Shown piece after piece: positions 24,980-32,820 of a stretch of 57,097 nucleotides of DNA. The DNA comes from RGIG5612 sp045546255 (GTDB lineage: Bacteria; Bacillota; Clostridia; Lachnospirales; Lachnospiraceae): positions 1-57,097 of the forward strand of contig JAZQCK010000077.1 in the NCBI GenBank assembly GCA_045546255.1, written 5' to 3'. The position numbers were made by a program, and so were the translations under genes. The notes beneath the pieces were generated by a model. The model did not search any database. It was not told the DNA's origin and saw only the letters and a program-made list of their open reading frames with translations. The stretch's first letter is position 1, and each line of letters opens with the position of its first letter.

Positions 24980-26395
24980 ATGTACGAAAAATATGAATCT
25001 CCGTTATCTCAAAGATATGCATCTGAATATATGTTAAAGCTCTTCTCTCACGAGACCAGGATCAAAACCTGGAGAGTGCTTTGGATCGAACTGGCTCAGG
25101 CTGAGCATGATTTAGGACTTCCGATCACACAGGAACAGGTCGATGAGCTGAAAGCTCACAAAGATGAGATCGATTACGAATGTGCTGCACAGCGCGAAAA
25201 AGAAGTGCGTCATGATGTGATGGCACATGTCTATACTTATGGAAAAGTCGCACCTTCTGCAGCTGGCATTATTCACCTTGGCGCAACGAGCTGCTACGTT
25301 ACCGATAACGCGGATCTGATCCTTTACAGAGAAGCGCTTTGCGATATTCGTGAAAAACTGCGAACGGCAATCCGCTCAGCAGCAGAGTTTGCTGACAAAT
25401 ATAAAGCTGTTCCGACTTTAGGCTATACGCATTATCAGCCGGCACAGCTGGTGACCGTCGGGAAACGGGCATCTCTTTGGATCCGCGACATGGTAAGTGA
25501 TTTAGAAGATATCGATCATGTTATTGAAACGATCAAGTTCTTAGGATGCAGAGGAACCACAGGAACTGAAGCCAGCTTTATGGAGCTCTTCGAGGGCGAT
25601 ACGAAAAAGATCGATGAGATGAATAAAAAGATCGCCTCTGCGTTTGATTTCGATGAGATCTACGAAGTCAACGGACAGACCTATCCAAGAAAAGAAGACA
25701 GCCGCATCATCAACGTCTTAAGTCTTTTTGCTCAGACCGCATCGAAGATTGCGACCGATATCCGGCTCCTTCAGCATGACGGCCAGATCGAAGAGCCGTT
25801 TGAAGAAAGCCAGATCGGATCTTCTGCAATGGCATATAAGAGAAACCCGATGAGAAGCGAGCGCATCTGTTCCTTAAGCCGTTATCTGATCGCAGATGCA
25901 TTGAATGCCCATATGACGGCGCAGACCCAGTGGCTGGAAAGAACGCTGGACGATTCCGCGAACAAGAGAATCTCCATGCCGGAAGCTTTCCTTTGCGCAG
26001 ATGCGATTTTGAAACTCTTAAACAACGTTCTTAAAGGACTGCGTGTGAATGAGAAAGTGATCGAGAAAGCAGTGAATGAATTTCTTCCGTTTAATGCGAC
26101 GGAGAATATCATGATGGAAGCTGTAAAGCGTGGCGGCGACCGCCAGCAGCTGCACGAGATCATCCGCACCTGTTCGATGGATGCCGTTGCTAAGAAAAAG
26201 AACGGAGAAGAGTACGACCTCTTAAAAGACCTTGCATCCCATCCGGAGTTCAAGATGACCGAGGAAGAGATCCGTGCGGTATTAAATCCTTCCCAGTTTA
26301 TTGGAAGATGCCCGGAGCAGGTAGAGCGTTATCTTGAAAAGATCAAACCGTACACACTTGGCGAAGGCGTTGAGTCAGAAGATATTAATGTGTAA
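24980..26395 (+). CDS. purB: Adenylosuccinate lyase
   Basis: 471-aa fumarase-superfamily lyase acting in purine synthesis (SAICAR to AICAR, adenylosuccinate to AMP, both releasing fumarate). ATG 24980 (MYEKYESPLSQRYAS) has GAAAGGAAAG upstream; the in-frame ATG 24953 lacks a site. The superfamily signature GSSAMAYKRNPMRSE is at about 280-294. The catalytic histidine blocks HLGATSCYVTDN and TLGYTHYQPAQLVTVGKR are present. It is homotetrameric and cytosolic in known cases. It lies between glutamine synthetase and guaA, so nitrogen and purine genes are grouped; guaA begins 112 nt after a terminator. Confidence 0.95.
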   Translation: MYEKYESPLSQRYASEYMLKLFSHETRIKTWRVLWIELAQAEHDLGLPITQEQVDELKAHKDEIDYECAAQREKEVRHDVMAHVYTYGKVAPSAAGIIHLGATSCYVTDNADLILYREALCDIREKLRTAIRSAAEFADKYKAVPTLGYTHYQPAQLVTVGKRASLWIRDMVSDLEDIDHVIETIKFLGCRGTTGTEASFMELFEGDTKKIDEMNKKIASAFDFDEIYEVNGQTYPRKEDSRIINVLSLFAQTASKIATDIRLLQHDGQIEEPFEESQIGSSAMAYKRNPMRSERICSLSRYLIADALNAHMTAQTQWLERTLDDSANKRISMPEAFLCADAILKLLNNVLKGLRVNEKVIEKAVNEFLPFNATENIMMEAVKRGGDRQQLHEIIRTCSMDAVAKKKNGEEYDLLKDLASHPEFKMTEEEIRAVLNPSQFIGRCPEQVERYLEKIKPYTLGEGVESEDINV

Positions 26396-26422
26396 CAGTT
26401 TATGGCAATATAGTTGCTTGCA

Positions 26423-26470
26423 AAAAAGGGGCGCTGCGTAATACCTTTATCGCAACAGCCCCGCTTTTTA
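26423..26470 (+). terminator. Terminator between purB and guaA
   Basis: A stem with A-rich base and core GGGGC (26428-26432) pairs with GCCCC (26458-26462), with inner TGCG/CGCA pairing, then CGCTTTTT. Its place 37 nt before guaA also allows a role as an attenuator. Confidence 0.7.
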
Positions 26471-26506
26471 AAAACAGGATGTGATTAAAGAAAGTGTTAG
26501 AGAAAT

Positions 26507-28045
26507 ATGGAAAAAATCTTAGTGTTGGATTTTGGCGGACAGTATAACCAACTGATCGCAAGAAGAGTCAGGGAAGAGCATGTATATGCGGAGATCCGTT
26601 CTTACCACAATACAAGTTTAGAAGAAATCGCCAAAGAAGGCTATAAAGGGATCATTTTTACAGGTGGACCGAATAGTGTCTACGATGAGTCCTCCCCGCA
26701 TTTTGATCCAGAAATCTTAAAACTTGGGATTCCGGTTTTAGGTATCTGCTATGGGTCTCAGCTGATCGCATATATGGCGGGCGGAACGGTCGCCACAGCT
26801 CCGGTCAGTGAGTACGGCCATACGTCAACGAATATTAATAAAACCTCAAAACTCTTCCACGGGGTCGAAGCAGAAACTGTCACCTGGATGAGCCATACGG
26901 ACTATATTGCTAAGCTTCCGGAAGGTTATCGCGTGATTGCAACGACGAAAGACTGTCCGGCAGCGGCAATGGAAAACGAAGCGGAGAAGATTTATGCCGT
27001 GCAGTTCCATCCGGAAGTGGCACATACGCCGGAAGGCAGCAAGATGTTTGCAAACTTTGTCTATGAGATCTGTGGCTGCGAAGGTGATTGGAGAATGGAT
27101 TCCTTTGTGGAAGATTCCATCCAATCCATCCGCGAAAAAGTCGGAGATGGAAAAGTTCTTTGTGCCTTATCCGGCGGAGTCGACTCTTCAGTTGCAGCAG
27201 TGCTGATGAGCAAAGCCGTTGGCAAGCAGCTCACCTGCGTGTTTGTGGATCACGGCCTCTTAAGAAAAAATGAAGGGGATGAAGTGGAAGCAATCTTTGG
27301 CCCCGACGGGCAGTATGACCTCAACTTTATCCGTATCAATGCACAGCAGAGATATTATGAAAAACTAAAAGGCGTAACAGAGCCGGAACAGAAGAGAAAG
27401 ATCATCGGCGAAGAATTTATCCGCGTCTTTGAAGAAGCCGCAAAAGAAATCGGCGAAGTGGATTTCCTTGTACAGGGAACGATCTATCCGGATGTCATTG
27501 AATCCGGACTCGGCGCATCCGCAGTGATCAAATCCCATCATAATGTCGGAGGACTTCCGGATGTGATCCAGTTTAAGGAGATTATCGAACCTCTTAGGCA
27601 GCTCTTTAAAGATGAAGTCCGTAAAGTCGGGTTAGAGCTTGGAATCCCGGATTATCTGGTCTTCCGCCAGCCATTCCCGGGACCGGGACTCGGTGTCCGT
27701 ATCGTCGGTGAGATCACAGAAGATAAAGTCCGCATCGTCCAGGATGCAGATGCGATATTCCGCGAGGAAGTGGCCCTTGCCTGCGTTGACAAAGAATTAG
27801 GCCAGTACTTTGCCGGACTCACCAATATGCGCTCTGTGGGCGTTATGGGAGACTTCAGGACCTATGATTATGCTGTCGCACTCCGCGCTGTCTTAACCAG
27901 CGACTTCATGACGGCGGAAAGTGCACAGATCCCGTACGAAGTGCTCTTTAAAGTTACGAGCCGCATCATAAACGAAGTAAAGGGCGTCAACCGCGTACTT
28001 TATGACCTTACGAGTAAACCACCAGGAACGATCGAGTTCGAGTAG
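26507..28045 (+). CDS. guaA: GMP synthase (glutamine-hydrolysing)
   Basis: 512-aa enzyme converting XMP, ATP and glutamine to GMP. The N-terminal class I glutamine amidotransferase has nucleophile Cys81 in GICYGSQ and the His/Glu pair in QFHPEVAHT. The ATP-pyrophosphatase domain has the PP-loop ALSGGVDSSV near 221, and the C-terminal dimerisation domain includes RQPFPGPGLGVRI and the ending NRVLYDLTSKPPGTIEFE. Full normal length. It has no strong ribosome binding site (AAAGAAAGTGTTAGAGAAAT). It is followed by a terminator and the 44-nt repeats. Confidence 0.97.
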   Translation: MEKILVLDFGGQYNQLIARRVREEHVYAEIRSYHNTSLEEIAKEGYKGIIFTGGPNSVYDESSPHFDPEILKLGIPVLGICYGSQLIAYMAGGTVATAPVSEYGHTSTNINKTSKLFHGVEAETVTWMSHTDYIAKLPEGYRVIATTKDCPAAAMENEAEKIYAVQFHPEVAHTPEGSKMFANFVYEICGCEGDWRMDSFVEDSIQSIREKVGDGKVLCALSGGVDSSVAAVLMSKAVGKQLTCVFVDHGLLRKNEGDEVEAIFGPDGQYDLNFIRINAQQRYYEKLKGVTEPEQKRKIIGEEFIRVFEEAAKEIGEVDFLVQGTIYPDVIESGLGASAVIKSHHNVGGLPDVIQFKEIIEPLRQLFKDEVRKVGLELGIPDYLVFRQPFPGPGLGVRIVGEITEDKVRIVQDADAIFREEVALACVDKELGQYFAGLTNMRSVGVMGDFRTYDYAVALRAVLTSDFMTAESAQIPYEVLFKVTSRIINEVKGVNRVLYDLTSKPPGTIEFE

Positions 28046-28073
28046 ATCTTAGATGAAAAGCCGGATTGACAAC

Positions 28074-28117
28074 TTTTCTTGTTTCAGGCTTCGCGAGGCC
28101 AGTAGGTAACAAGAAAA
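28074..28117. repeat. 44-nt hairpin repeat, copy 1
   Basis: A 10-bp outer stem TTTTCTTGTT (28074-28083) pairs with AACAAGAAAA (28108-28117) around a 24-nt interior that itself holds GGC...GCC around a TTCGCGA turn. Begins 28 nt after the guaA stop. Confidence 0.75.
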
Positions 28118-28134
28118 ATAAAAAATGATGCTTA

Positions 28135-28183
28135 AAAACATGCAAAAAAGTCTGATTTTTCAGCCTTTTTGCATGTTTTCTTG
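28135..28183 (+). terminator. guaA terminator
   Basis: A perfect 14-bp stem AAAACATGCAAAAA (28135-28148) pairs with TTTTTGCATGTTTT (28166-28179), followed by CTTGTTT. The last four stem bases are also the first bases of repeat copy 2. Confidence 0.8.
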
Positions 28184-28219
28184 TTTCATGCGCTGCACAG
28201 CCAATAAGATACAAGAAAA
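28176..28219. repeat. 44-nt hairpin repeat, copy 2
   Basis: The outer stem TTTTCTTGT (28176-28184) pairs with ACAAGAAAA (28211-28219). It is exactly 44 nt, 33 of 44 positions equal to copy 1, with the interior again able to form a short hairpin (GCT...AGC). Confidence 0.75.
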
Positions 28220-28227
28220 GTCGGAAG

Positions 28228-28271
28228 CTTTCTTGTTCCTATCTGGGCTTGGAAACCATTCAACAAGAAAA
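28228..28271. repeat. 44-nt hairpin repeat, copy 3
   Basis: The outer stem TTTCTTGTT (28229-28237) pairs with AACAAGAAA (28262-28270). It is again 44 nt counting the flanking bases, but with a divergent interior. It starts 8 nt after copy 2. Confidence 0.7.
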
Positions 28272-28394
28272 TAAAGAAAACTAATTGATTAATATACGCA
28301 TACAGTATAAGTTTATAAACGAGAGGGGCATATTGTCACCGTCATCCACGGCTGTGGTCACAAAGCAGACATAAGCTGGATTTATAGTAATCAT

Positions 28395-29618
28395 ATGAAC
28401 AACATGAAAGCTCTTTTGGAGCGCAGTAAAGCAGCAACTGCATATATGGTCAGTGAGATCACCCATATCTGCCGGAACATGAAGAAGCGGGCACCGGGAA
28501 GTGAGGGCGAACGCGAAGCGGCAGCGTATATGGCCAAGACGCTTCAAAGTGAATGCGGATTGCCTCAGGTTGTCACAGAATCGTTCAGCGAACATCCGGG
28601 CGCGTTCTATGGATATCTTTATTTTTCCTGCGTGCTGGATGTGCTTTGCTGCGCCTTGTTCTTTGTGGGGCCATGGTTCAGCATTGCAGCAGGCGTCCTT
28701 TCCATCCTGCTTTTCCTTTTCCAGTTTGTTTTGTATTTTGAGGTCATCGACCGCTTCTTTCCAAAGAAGACCAGCGTGAATGTCACGGCAATCCGTCCAT
28801 GTAGCGGAGAGGTAAAGCGGCGAGTCTTTATCAACGGCCATATTGATGCAGCCTGGGAATGGCCGCTCAACTATTACTTTAACGGAGTGGTATTTGAAGC
28901 GCATGGCGTTGTGGCGGTGCTTGGTGTGCTGTATTACATTGCCCTTTCCATTTGTTCCTTGGCGGGTGCGGGAAAGTGGACGATGACAGCTGCCCTTATC
29001 GGCCTCATCTTTGTTCCGGCATGGATTGGCCTCTGCTTCCTTAGAAACAAAAAGATTGTGGTCGACGGGGCGAATGATAATCTCACCGGATGCTACCTGG
29101 GGATTTCGATATTAAAAGAGATGGAAAAACAGGAGATCACTCTTGAAAACACGGAGATCGGCGTGATTCTGACAGGTTCTGAAGAAAGCGGACTCCGGGG
29201 CGCAAAGGCATGGTGCAAAGCCCATAAAGACGACTATTCAGATGTTCCGACTTATATTTATGTGTTTGATACGATTCACGACCCTGAGTTTTTGATGGTC
29301 AATAAAAAAGATTTGAACGGGACGCTGAAAGCGGATGCAGCTCTTGCAGAGTTGTTCTTAAAAGCTGCGAATGAAGCGGGTATTCCGTGTAAAAGCGGTT
29401 GGGTGCCCCCAATGGGCGGATCTACAGACAGCGCCGCCTTCACAAAAGGCGGGTTCCGCTCTGTTGCTGTCACCGGACTTAATCATAAACTTGAGGATTA
29501 TTATCACACCCGAAAAGACAGTTTTGATAACCTGAATGAAAAGGGAATCGAGAACTGTTATCAGGCATTAATCAATACGATTTGCTTGATTGATGACGGT
29601 TGCGTGGAACCTTTATAA
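28395..29618 (+). CDS. M28-family metallopeptidase with internal membrane segments
   Basis: 407-aa aminopeptidase-like protein. Zinc-peptidase motifs in order: GHIDAAWE (first metal ligands, about 148-155), VDGANDNLTG (bridging Asp), GSEESGLRGAK (catalytic Glu-Glu), and the late GGSTDSAAF and YYHTRKDSFDNL (His ligand). Between the N-terminal domain and the zinc core are hydrophobic stretches at about 73-117 and 172-215, so the enzyme is membrane-embedded, unlike soluble M28 enzymes. No typical ribosome binding site precedes ATG 28395 or the in-frame ATG 28404. Its stop overlaps that of the convergent GH2 gene by 6 bp. Confidence 0.85.
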   Translation: MNNMKALLERSKAATAYMVSEITHICRNMKKRAPGSEGEREAAAYMAKTLQSECGLPQVVTESFSEHPGAFYGYLYFSCVLDVLCCALFFVGPWFSIAAGVLSILLFLFQFVLYFEVIDRFFPKKTSVNVTAIRPCSGEVKRRVFINGHIDAAWEWPLNYYFNGVVFEAHGVVAVLGVLYYIALSICSLAGAGKWTMTAALIGLIFVPAWIGLCFLRNKKIVVDGANDNLTGCYLGISILKEMEKQEITLENTEIGVILTGSEESGLRGAKAWCKAHKDDYSDVPTYIYVFDTIHDPEFLMVNKKDLNGTLKADAALAELFLKAANEAGIPCKSGWVPPMGGSTDSAAFTKGGFRSVAVTGLNHKLEDYYHTRKDSFDNLNEKGIENCYQALINTICLIDDGCVEPL

Positions 29619-31295
29619 ATCGATCAGCCTTTGGGCAATTGCCTGGAGGCTTTTTTTGTCGGCTTTGCAAAAAGCCCGGTCGTAAGTTAGAAGACCGTTG
29701 GTCTCATCTTCCACATCAGAAACCTGAGTATAAATGGCACCTGAAAGGCCTGCCTTTGCAGCAGGGATGATCTCTTCCCGATAGAGTTTCAATAAGGCTT
29801 TCATAAAAGCAGCATGCTCTTTATAGAAGCGATAGCCGTATGTCTTTCCAAGATTAAAGGAGTGGTCTTTTAATTTAAAAGAATAACCGCCGAACTCGGA
29901 AAGCAGGATTGGTTTATCGGAAAGCGGCAGCTTAAACTTTTTGAAATAAACATGCAGGCTTTCCACATCACTCTTTTCCGGGTGGAACCATCCTGACGCC
30001 GTGTCAATGAAACGGGAGGGATCCAGTTCTTTTAGCTTTTCATATGCCTTGCTGCTTTCGAACTGTCCCCAGCCTTCGTTGAAGATCGTCCAAAGACATA
30101 TGGAAGGGTAGTTCCTAAGGTGCTTCACCATGCGTTCCAGAGACAGCAGAAACATTTCACGGACATGAGGCTCTTTTTCCATTTTTGTATCATCCAGCAT
30201 TTTGGTTCCAATCGTAGGAAGCAGAGTGTCTTTGAAGAAGGAATAGGAGCCATTATTGATCATGTCCTGAAATACAACCATTCCAAGACGGTCACATTCA
30301 TAATAGAAAAAGGCGGGCTCCCGTTTGATGTGTTTTCTGAGCGTATTAAAGCCAAACTCTTTCATCGCGTGAATATCTTCCGTGAAGCAGGAAGGTTCCG
30401 GCGGAGTGCAGATCCCGTCTGGCCAATAACCCTGATCTAAAAGCCCGTGGAAAAAGTAGGGTTTTTCGTTCAGGCAGAGTCGCTTTCCTTTTTCTGTTTC
30501 TTCGACGGACAGCGTTCGAAGGGCAAAGTAGGATTGAACTTTATCTTTGCCTGCCCGGATTTCAAAGTGATAAAGCTTTGGATTTTCCGGAGTCCAGCAG
30601 ACAGGCTCCTTAGGAGAAAGGGCGATCATCCCTTCTGTAAAGGGAAATTCGTTTTCTTCAAAGAGAACGGTTCCTCCTGTTGGTCCTTCGATTTGGATCA
30701 CAGCCTCTGTTAAACTTGTCTCAATAAGAATAGTGCGAATACGCTCTTTCGGAACAACTTCCAGCCAAACACTTTGCCAGATTCCGGAAAACGGAGTATA
30801 CCACATGCCTCCGCGTTTTAGAGTCTGCTTGCCGTAGGGGAATTCTTTCTTATTCAGGTCATCTGTGACACAGATAGAGATAGCGTTTTTTTCTTTCAAA
30901 AATGCTGTAATATCGATCCCGTCATATCCTTCGAAAGTCCTGATATGGGTGACAAATTGATCGTTGATATAAATATCTGCTTCCTGATCGACAGCATCTA
31001 CGTGGAGAAGCACGCAATCATTTTCATCAAAAGAAAATGGCGGAAGTTCTCTTGAATACCAGAGGGGCGTTCCTTCCGGAAAATGCTTTTGAATTCCTGA
31101 AAGCCGTGACTCAACAGGATAAGGAACCAGGATACGGCTTGTAAACATTTCAGGCTCATGCGCTGTAAACTCCCAAACGCCATTGAGGTTGATAAAACTT
31201 TCCCTTTTAAACTGCGGGCGTGGATAAACGTCCCATGGAGTTTCAGGGATACTATCGTGCCCGTATGTAGTTAGTTCGCAAAACTGTTTGTTCAA
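29613..31295 (-). CDS. Glycoside hydrolase family 2 protein
   Basis: 560-aa glycosidase. The order is a jelly-roll sugar-binding domain (PRPQFKRESFINLNGVWEF at about 26-44), an immunoglobulin-like domain, and a TIM barrel. The acid/base Glu is in TIFNEGWGQFE and the nucleophile Glu in LLSEFGGYSF. No signal peptide, so it acts inside the cell on imported glycosides. The family covers beta-galactosidases, beta-glucuronidases and beta-mannosidases, and I cannot decide which. It uses a TTG start with CAGGAG 7 nt upstream. It is the second gene after the MFS carrier at 31350, which probably imports its substrate. Confidence 0.9.
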   Translation of the reverse strand: MNKQFCELTTYGHDSIPETPWDVYPRPQFKRESFINLNGVWEFTAHEPEMFTSRILVPYPVESRLSGIQKHFPEGTPLWYSRELPPFSFDENDCVLLHVDAVDQEADIYINDQFVTHIRTFEGYDGIDITAFLKEKNAISICVTDDLNKKEFPYGKQTLKRGGMWYTPFSGIWQSVWLEVVPKERIRTILIETSLTEAVIQIEGPTGGTVLFEENEFPFTEGMIALSPKEPVCWTPENPKLYHFEIRAGKDKVQSYFALRTLSVEETEKGKRLCLNEKPYFFHGLLDQGYWPDGICTPPEPSCFTEDIHAMKEFGFNTLRKHIKREPAFFYYECDRLGMVVFQDMINNGSYSFFKDTLLPTIGTKMLDDTKMEKEPHVREMFLLSLERMVKHLRNYPSICLWTIFNEGWGQFESSKAYEKLKELDPSRFIDTASGWFHPEKSDVESLHVYFKKFKLPLSDKPILLSEFGGYSFKLKDHSFNLGKTYGYRFYKEHAAFMKALLKLYREEIIPAAKAGLSGAIYTQVSDVEDETNGLLTYDRAFCKADKKSLQAIAQRLIDL

Positions 31296-31349
31296 TCTTA
31301 CTCCTGTCTTTTGTTTTTTGCGTGCAAAACATCACGGCCTTGTAATATC

Positions 31350-32660
31350 TTAGGCACGCTTTTTCACTTCTGCCTTCTTTAACATGCGGAAAATGATGAG
31401 CAGTACAGGAACAATGCAGACAGCTGCGATCAGCGCCGCAAGAAATATATTGGTGTTCGGTATAAATGATGTTGTGCCATCAGAATTTACGATCTGTTCC
31501 GCATTTTTCAAAACAGCTGCCCCAATTGCGGGACCGATGATACCCGGGATCAAGACCTGTCCAACAATGCGAAGACCCTGGAACATGCCGGCTCTGTTTT
31601 CCGGCGTGTGATCACGGATCATTGCACCAAAGACTGCCATGCCTGCAAGATAACCGCTCATCATAAAGAGGGATCCGATAAAGACCAGGGCTGTGCTTTG
31701 GAAGAAGAGCAGTAAGAGATAGCCGATCGCGAGCATGATCAAAGCAGGGATCACGGCTATCTTAAAATGTACCTTGTCATAAAACTTCCCATAGAAGAAG
31801 GTTACAACAGCTGCCACAATAATGGCAGGCGCCATGACCATAACATAGTTTTCCATGCCGAGTGAGACCTCATAGTAGAGGATCAGATAAGGCATGAAAA
31901 TCTGAATGGAAATATTAAAGAGTGCAAATGCGGCAAGTGAAGCATAGAGCACGGGATTTTTCTTCATGACAAAAGGGCGGAAGCCGTAAACAATATTTGC
32001 CCAATATTTGCCGTTTGCAGATTTATCGATTACCGGTTCTTTTACAATAAAGATTCCGAGGATACCAATTATGGAAACGGCAATTCCAATGATCAAAAAG
32101 ATCGTTGTCCAGCTCTCCGGAAGATCAAGATCAAATCCCATGAAGCCACCGAAAACAACCAGGATCGCAACAAGCGGCATCATGGCGTTGATGCCTTCTG
32201 CACCGCCGCGGTTTGTAGAATCGGTTGAATCTGTAAGCCATGCATTAAAGCAGGCATCATTTGCAGTAGAACCGAAAAAGGTCATTACGCAGTCCATGAT
32301 AATAACAAGCGTAACACCGATCGAGGCAGCAGATGTTGTGACGGCAAATATAGAGCTGATCACATCAGAGCGGATAAAAGCAAAGGCCAGGATCGTGATA
32401 CCCCAGATGATATAGCCGCCACAGATAAAGATCTTTCGTTTTCCTAGTTTATCAGAGAGGGCTCCAATGAAGATCGTGGTCAGCGTTGCCACGACCGCAC
32501 TTGCAGCCACCATAAAAGAGATGTCGCTAGCAGATGCCCGGAACATCTTATAGATGAAGACGTTAAAATACATGTTTTCGACAACCCAGGCAACCTGGCC
32601 GATCAGGCTGAAGATCACAAGTGTCGTCCAGAATTTCGCAGATAATTTTGTCTTTTTCAT
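31350..32660 (-). CDS. MFS transporter (probable glycoside/sugar carrier)
   Basis: 436-aa protein with twelve hydrophobic segments. The MFS loop 2-3 signature is seen as GALSDKLGKRKIFICGGYI (about 60-78). The second half repeats the fold, with FYGKFYDKVHFKI in the matching loop. ATG 32660 (MKKTKLSAKFW) is preferred over 32672 because GGAGCGG precedes it. It lies directly upstream of the GH2 gene in the same direction, suggesting uptake of an intact glycoside followed by cytosolic cleavage. It is divergent from asnB; a TATAAT (complement of 32697-32702) may be its -10, without a clear -35. Confidence 0.88.
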   Translation of the reverse strand: MKKTKLSAKFWTTLVIFSLIGQVAWVVENMYFNVFIYKMFRASASDISFMVAASAVVATLTTIFIGALSDKLGKRKIFICGGYIIWGITILAFAFIRSDVISSIFAVTTSAASIGVTLVIIMDCVMTFFGSTANDACFNAWLTDSTDSTNRGGAEGINAMMPLVAILVVFGGFMGFDLDLPESWTTIFLIIGIAVSIIGILGIFIVKEPVIDKSANGKYWANIVYGFRPFVMKKNPVLYASLAAFALFNISIQIFMPYLILYYEVSLGMENYVMVMAPAIIVAAVVTFFYGKFYDKVHFKIAVIPALIMLAIGYLLLLFFQSTALVFIGSLFMMSGYLAGMAVFGAMIRDHTPENRAGMFQGLRIVGQVLIPGIIGPAIGAAVLKNAEQIVNSDGTTSFIPNTNIFLAALIAAVCIVPVLLIIFRMLKKAEVKKRA

Positions 32661-32718
32661 ATGCCGCTCCATTCATGTGTATTTACAGTTTTTTTCATTA
32701 TACTACGTTTTGATTTTA

Positions 32719-32747
32719 TTGACCTTTTTTTCTTGGCGTTGTAAAAT
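32719..32747 (+). promoter_or_regulatory. Promoter of asnB
   Basis: TTGACC (32719-32724), 17-bp spacer, TAAAAT (32742-32747). Transcription should start near 32754, just before the motif shared with the glnN leader. Confidence 0.8.
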
Positions 32748-32757
32748 TGCTTTCAGC

Positions 32758-32809
32758 AAGGCAAAGGGGTCTTAGACAGGGATGTTGTCGAAGACCTTAT
32801 TTTTATTTA
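32758..32809 (+). promoter_or_regulatory. asnB leader: shared nitrogen motif and attenuator-like hairpin
   Basis: AAGGCAAAGGGGTCTTAGA (32758-32776) matches the glnN leader motif at 17 of 19 positions and sits at nearly the same distance from the -10. GGTCTT (32768-32773) pairs with AAGACC (32791-32796), with inner GACA/TGTC (32775-32778 with 32786-32789), followed by TTATTTTTATTT (32797-32808). This is an intrinsic-terminator shape ending just before the ribosome binding site, as in transcription attenuation. Confidence 0.65.
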
Positions 32810-32820
32810 GGAGAATTCTT

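Larger units (their letters stand above)
28046..28394. other. Gene-free stretch between guaA and the M28 peptidase
   Basis: 349 bp without a convincing gene. It holds the guaA terminator and the three 44-nt hairpin repeats. From 28272 to 28394 I see only AT-rich sequence and an unassigned stretch before the peptidase start, with no clear promoter. Confidence 0.7.

Noticed and set aside
32754..32820. T-box riboswitch upstream of asnB
   Set aside because: The leader is only about 65 nt and has no room for the stem I, specifier loop and T-box sequence.
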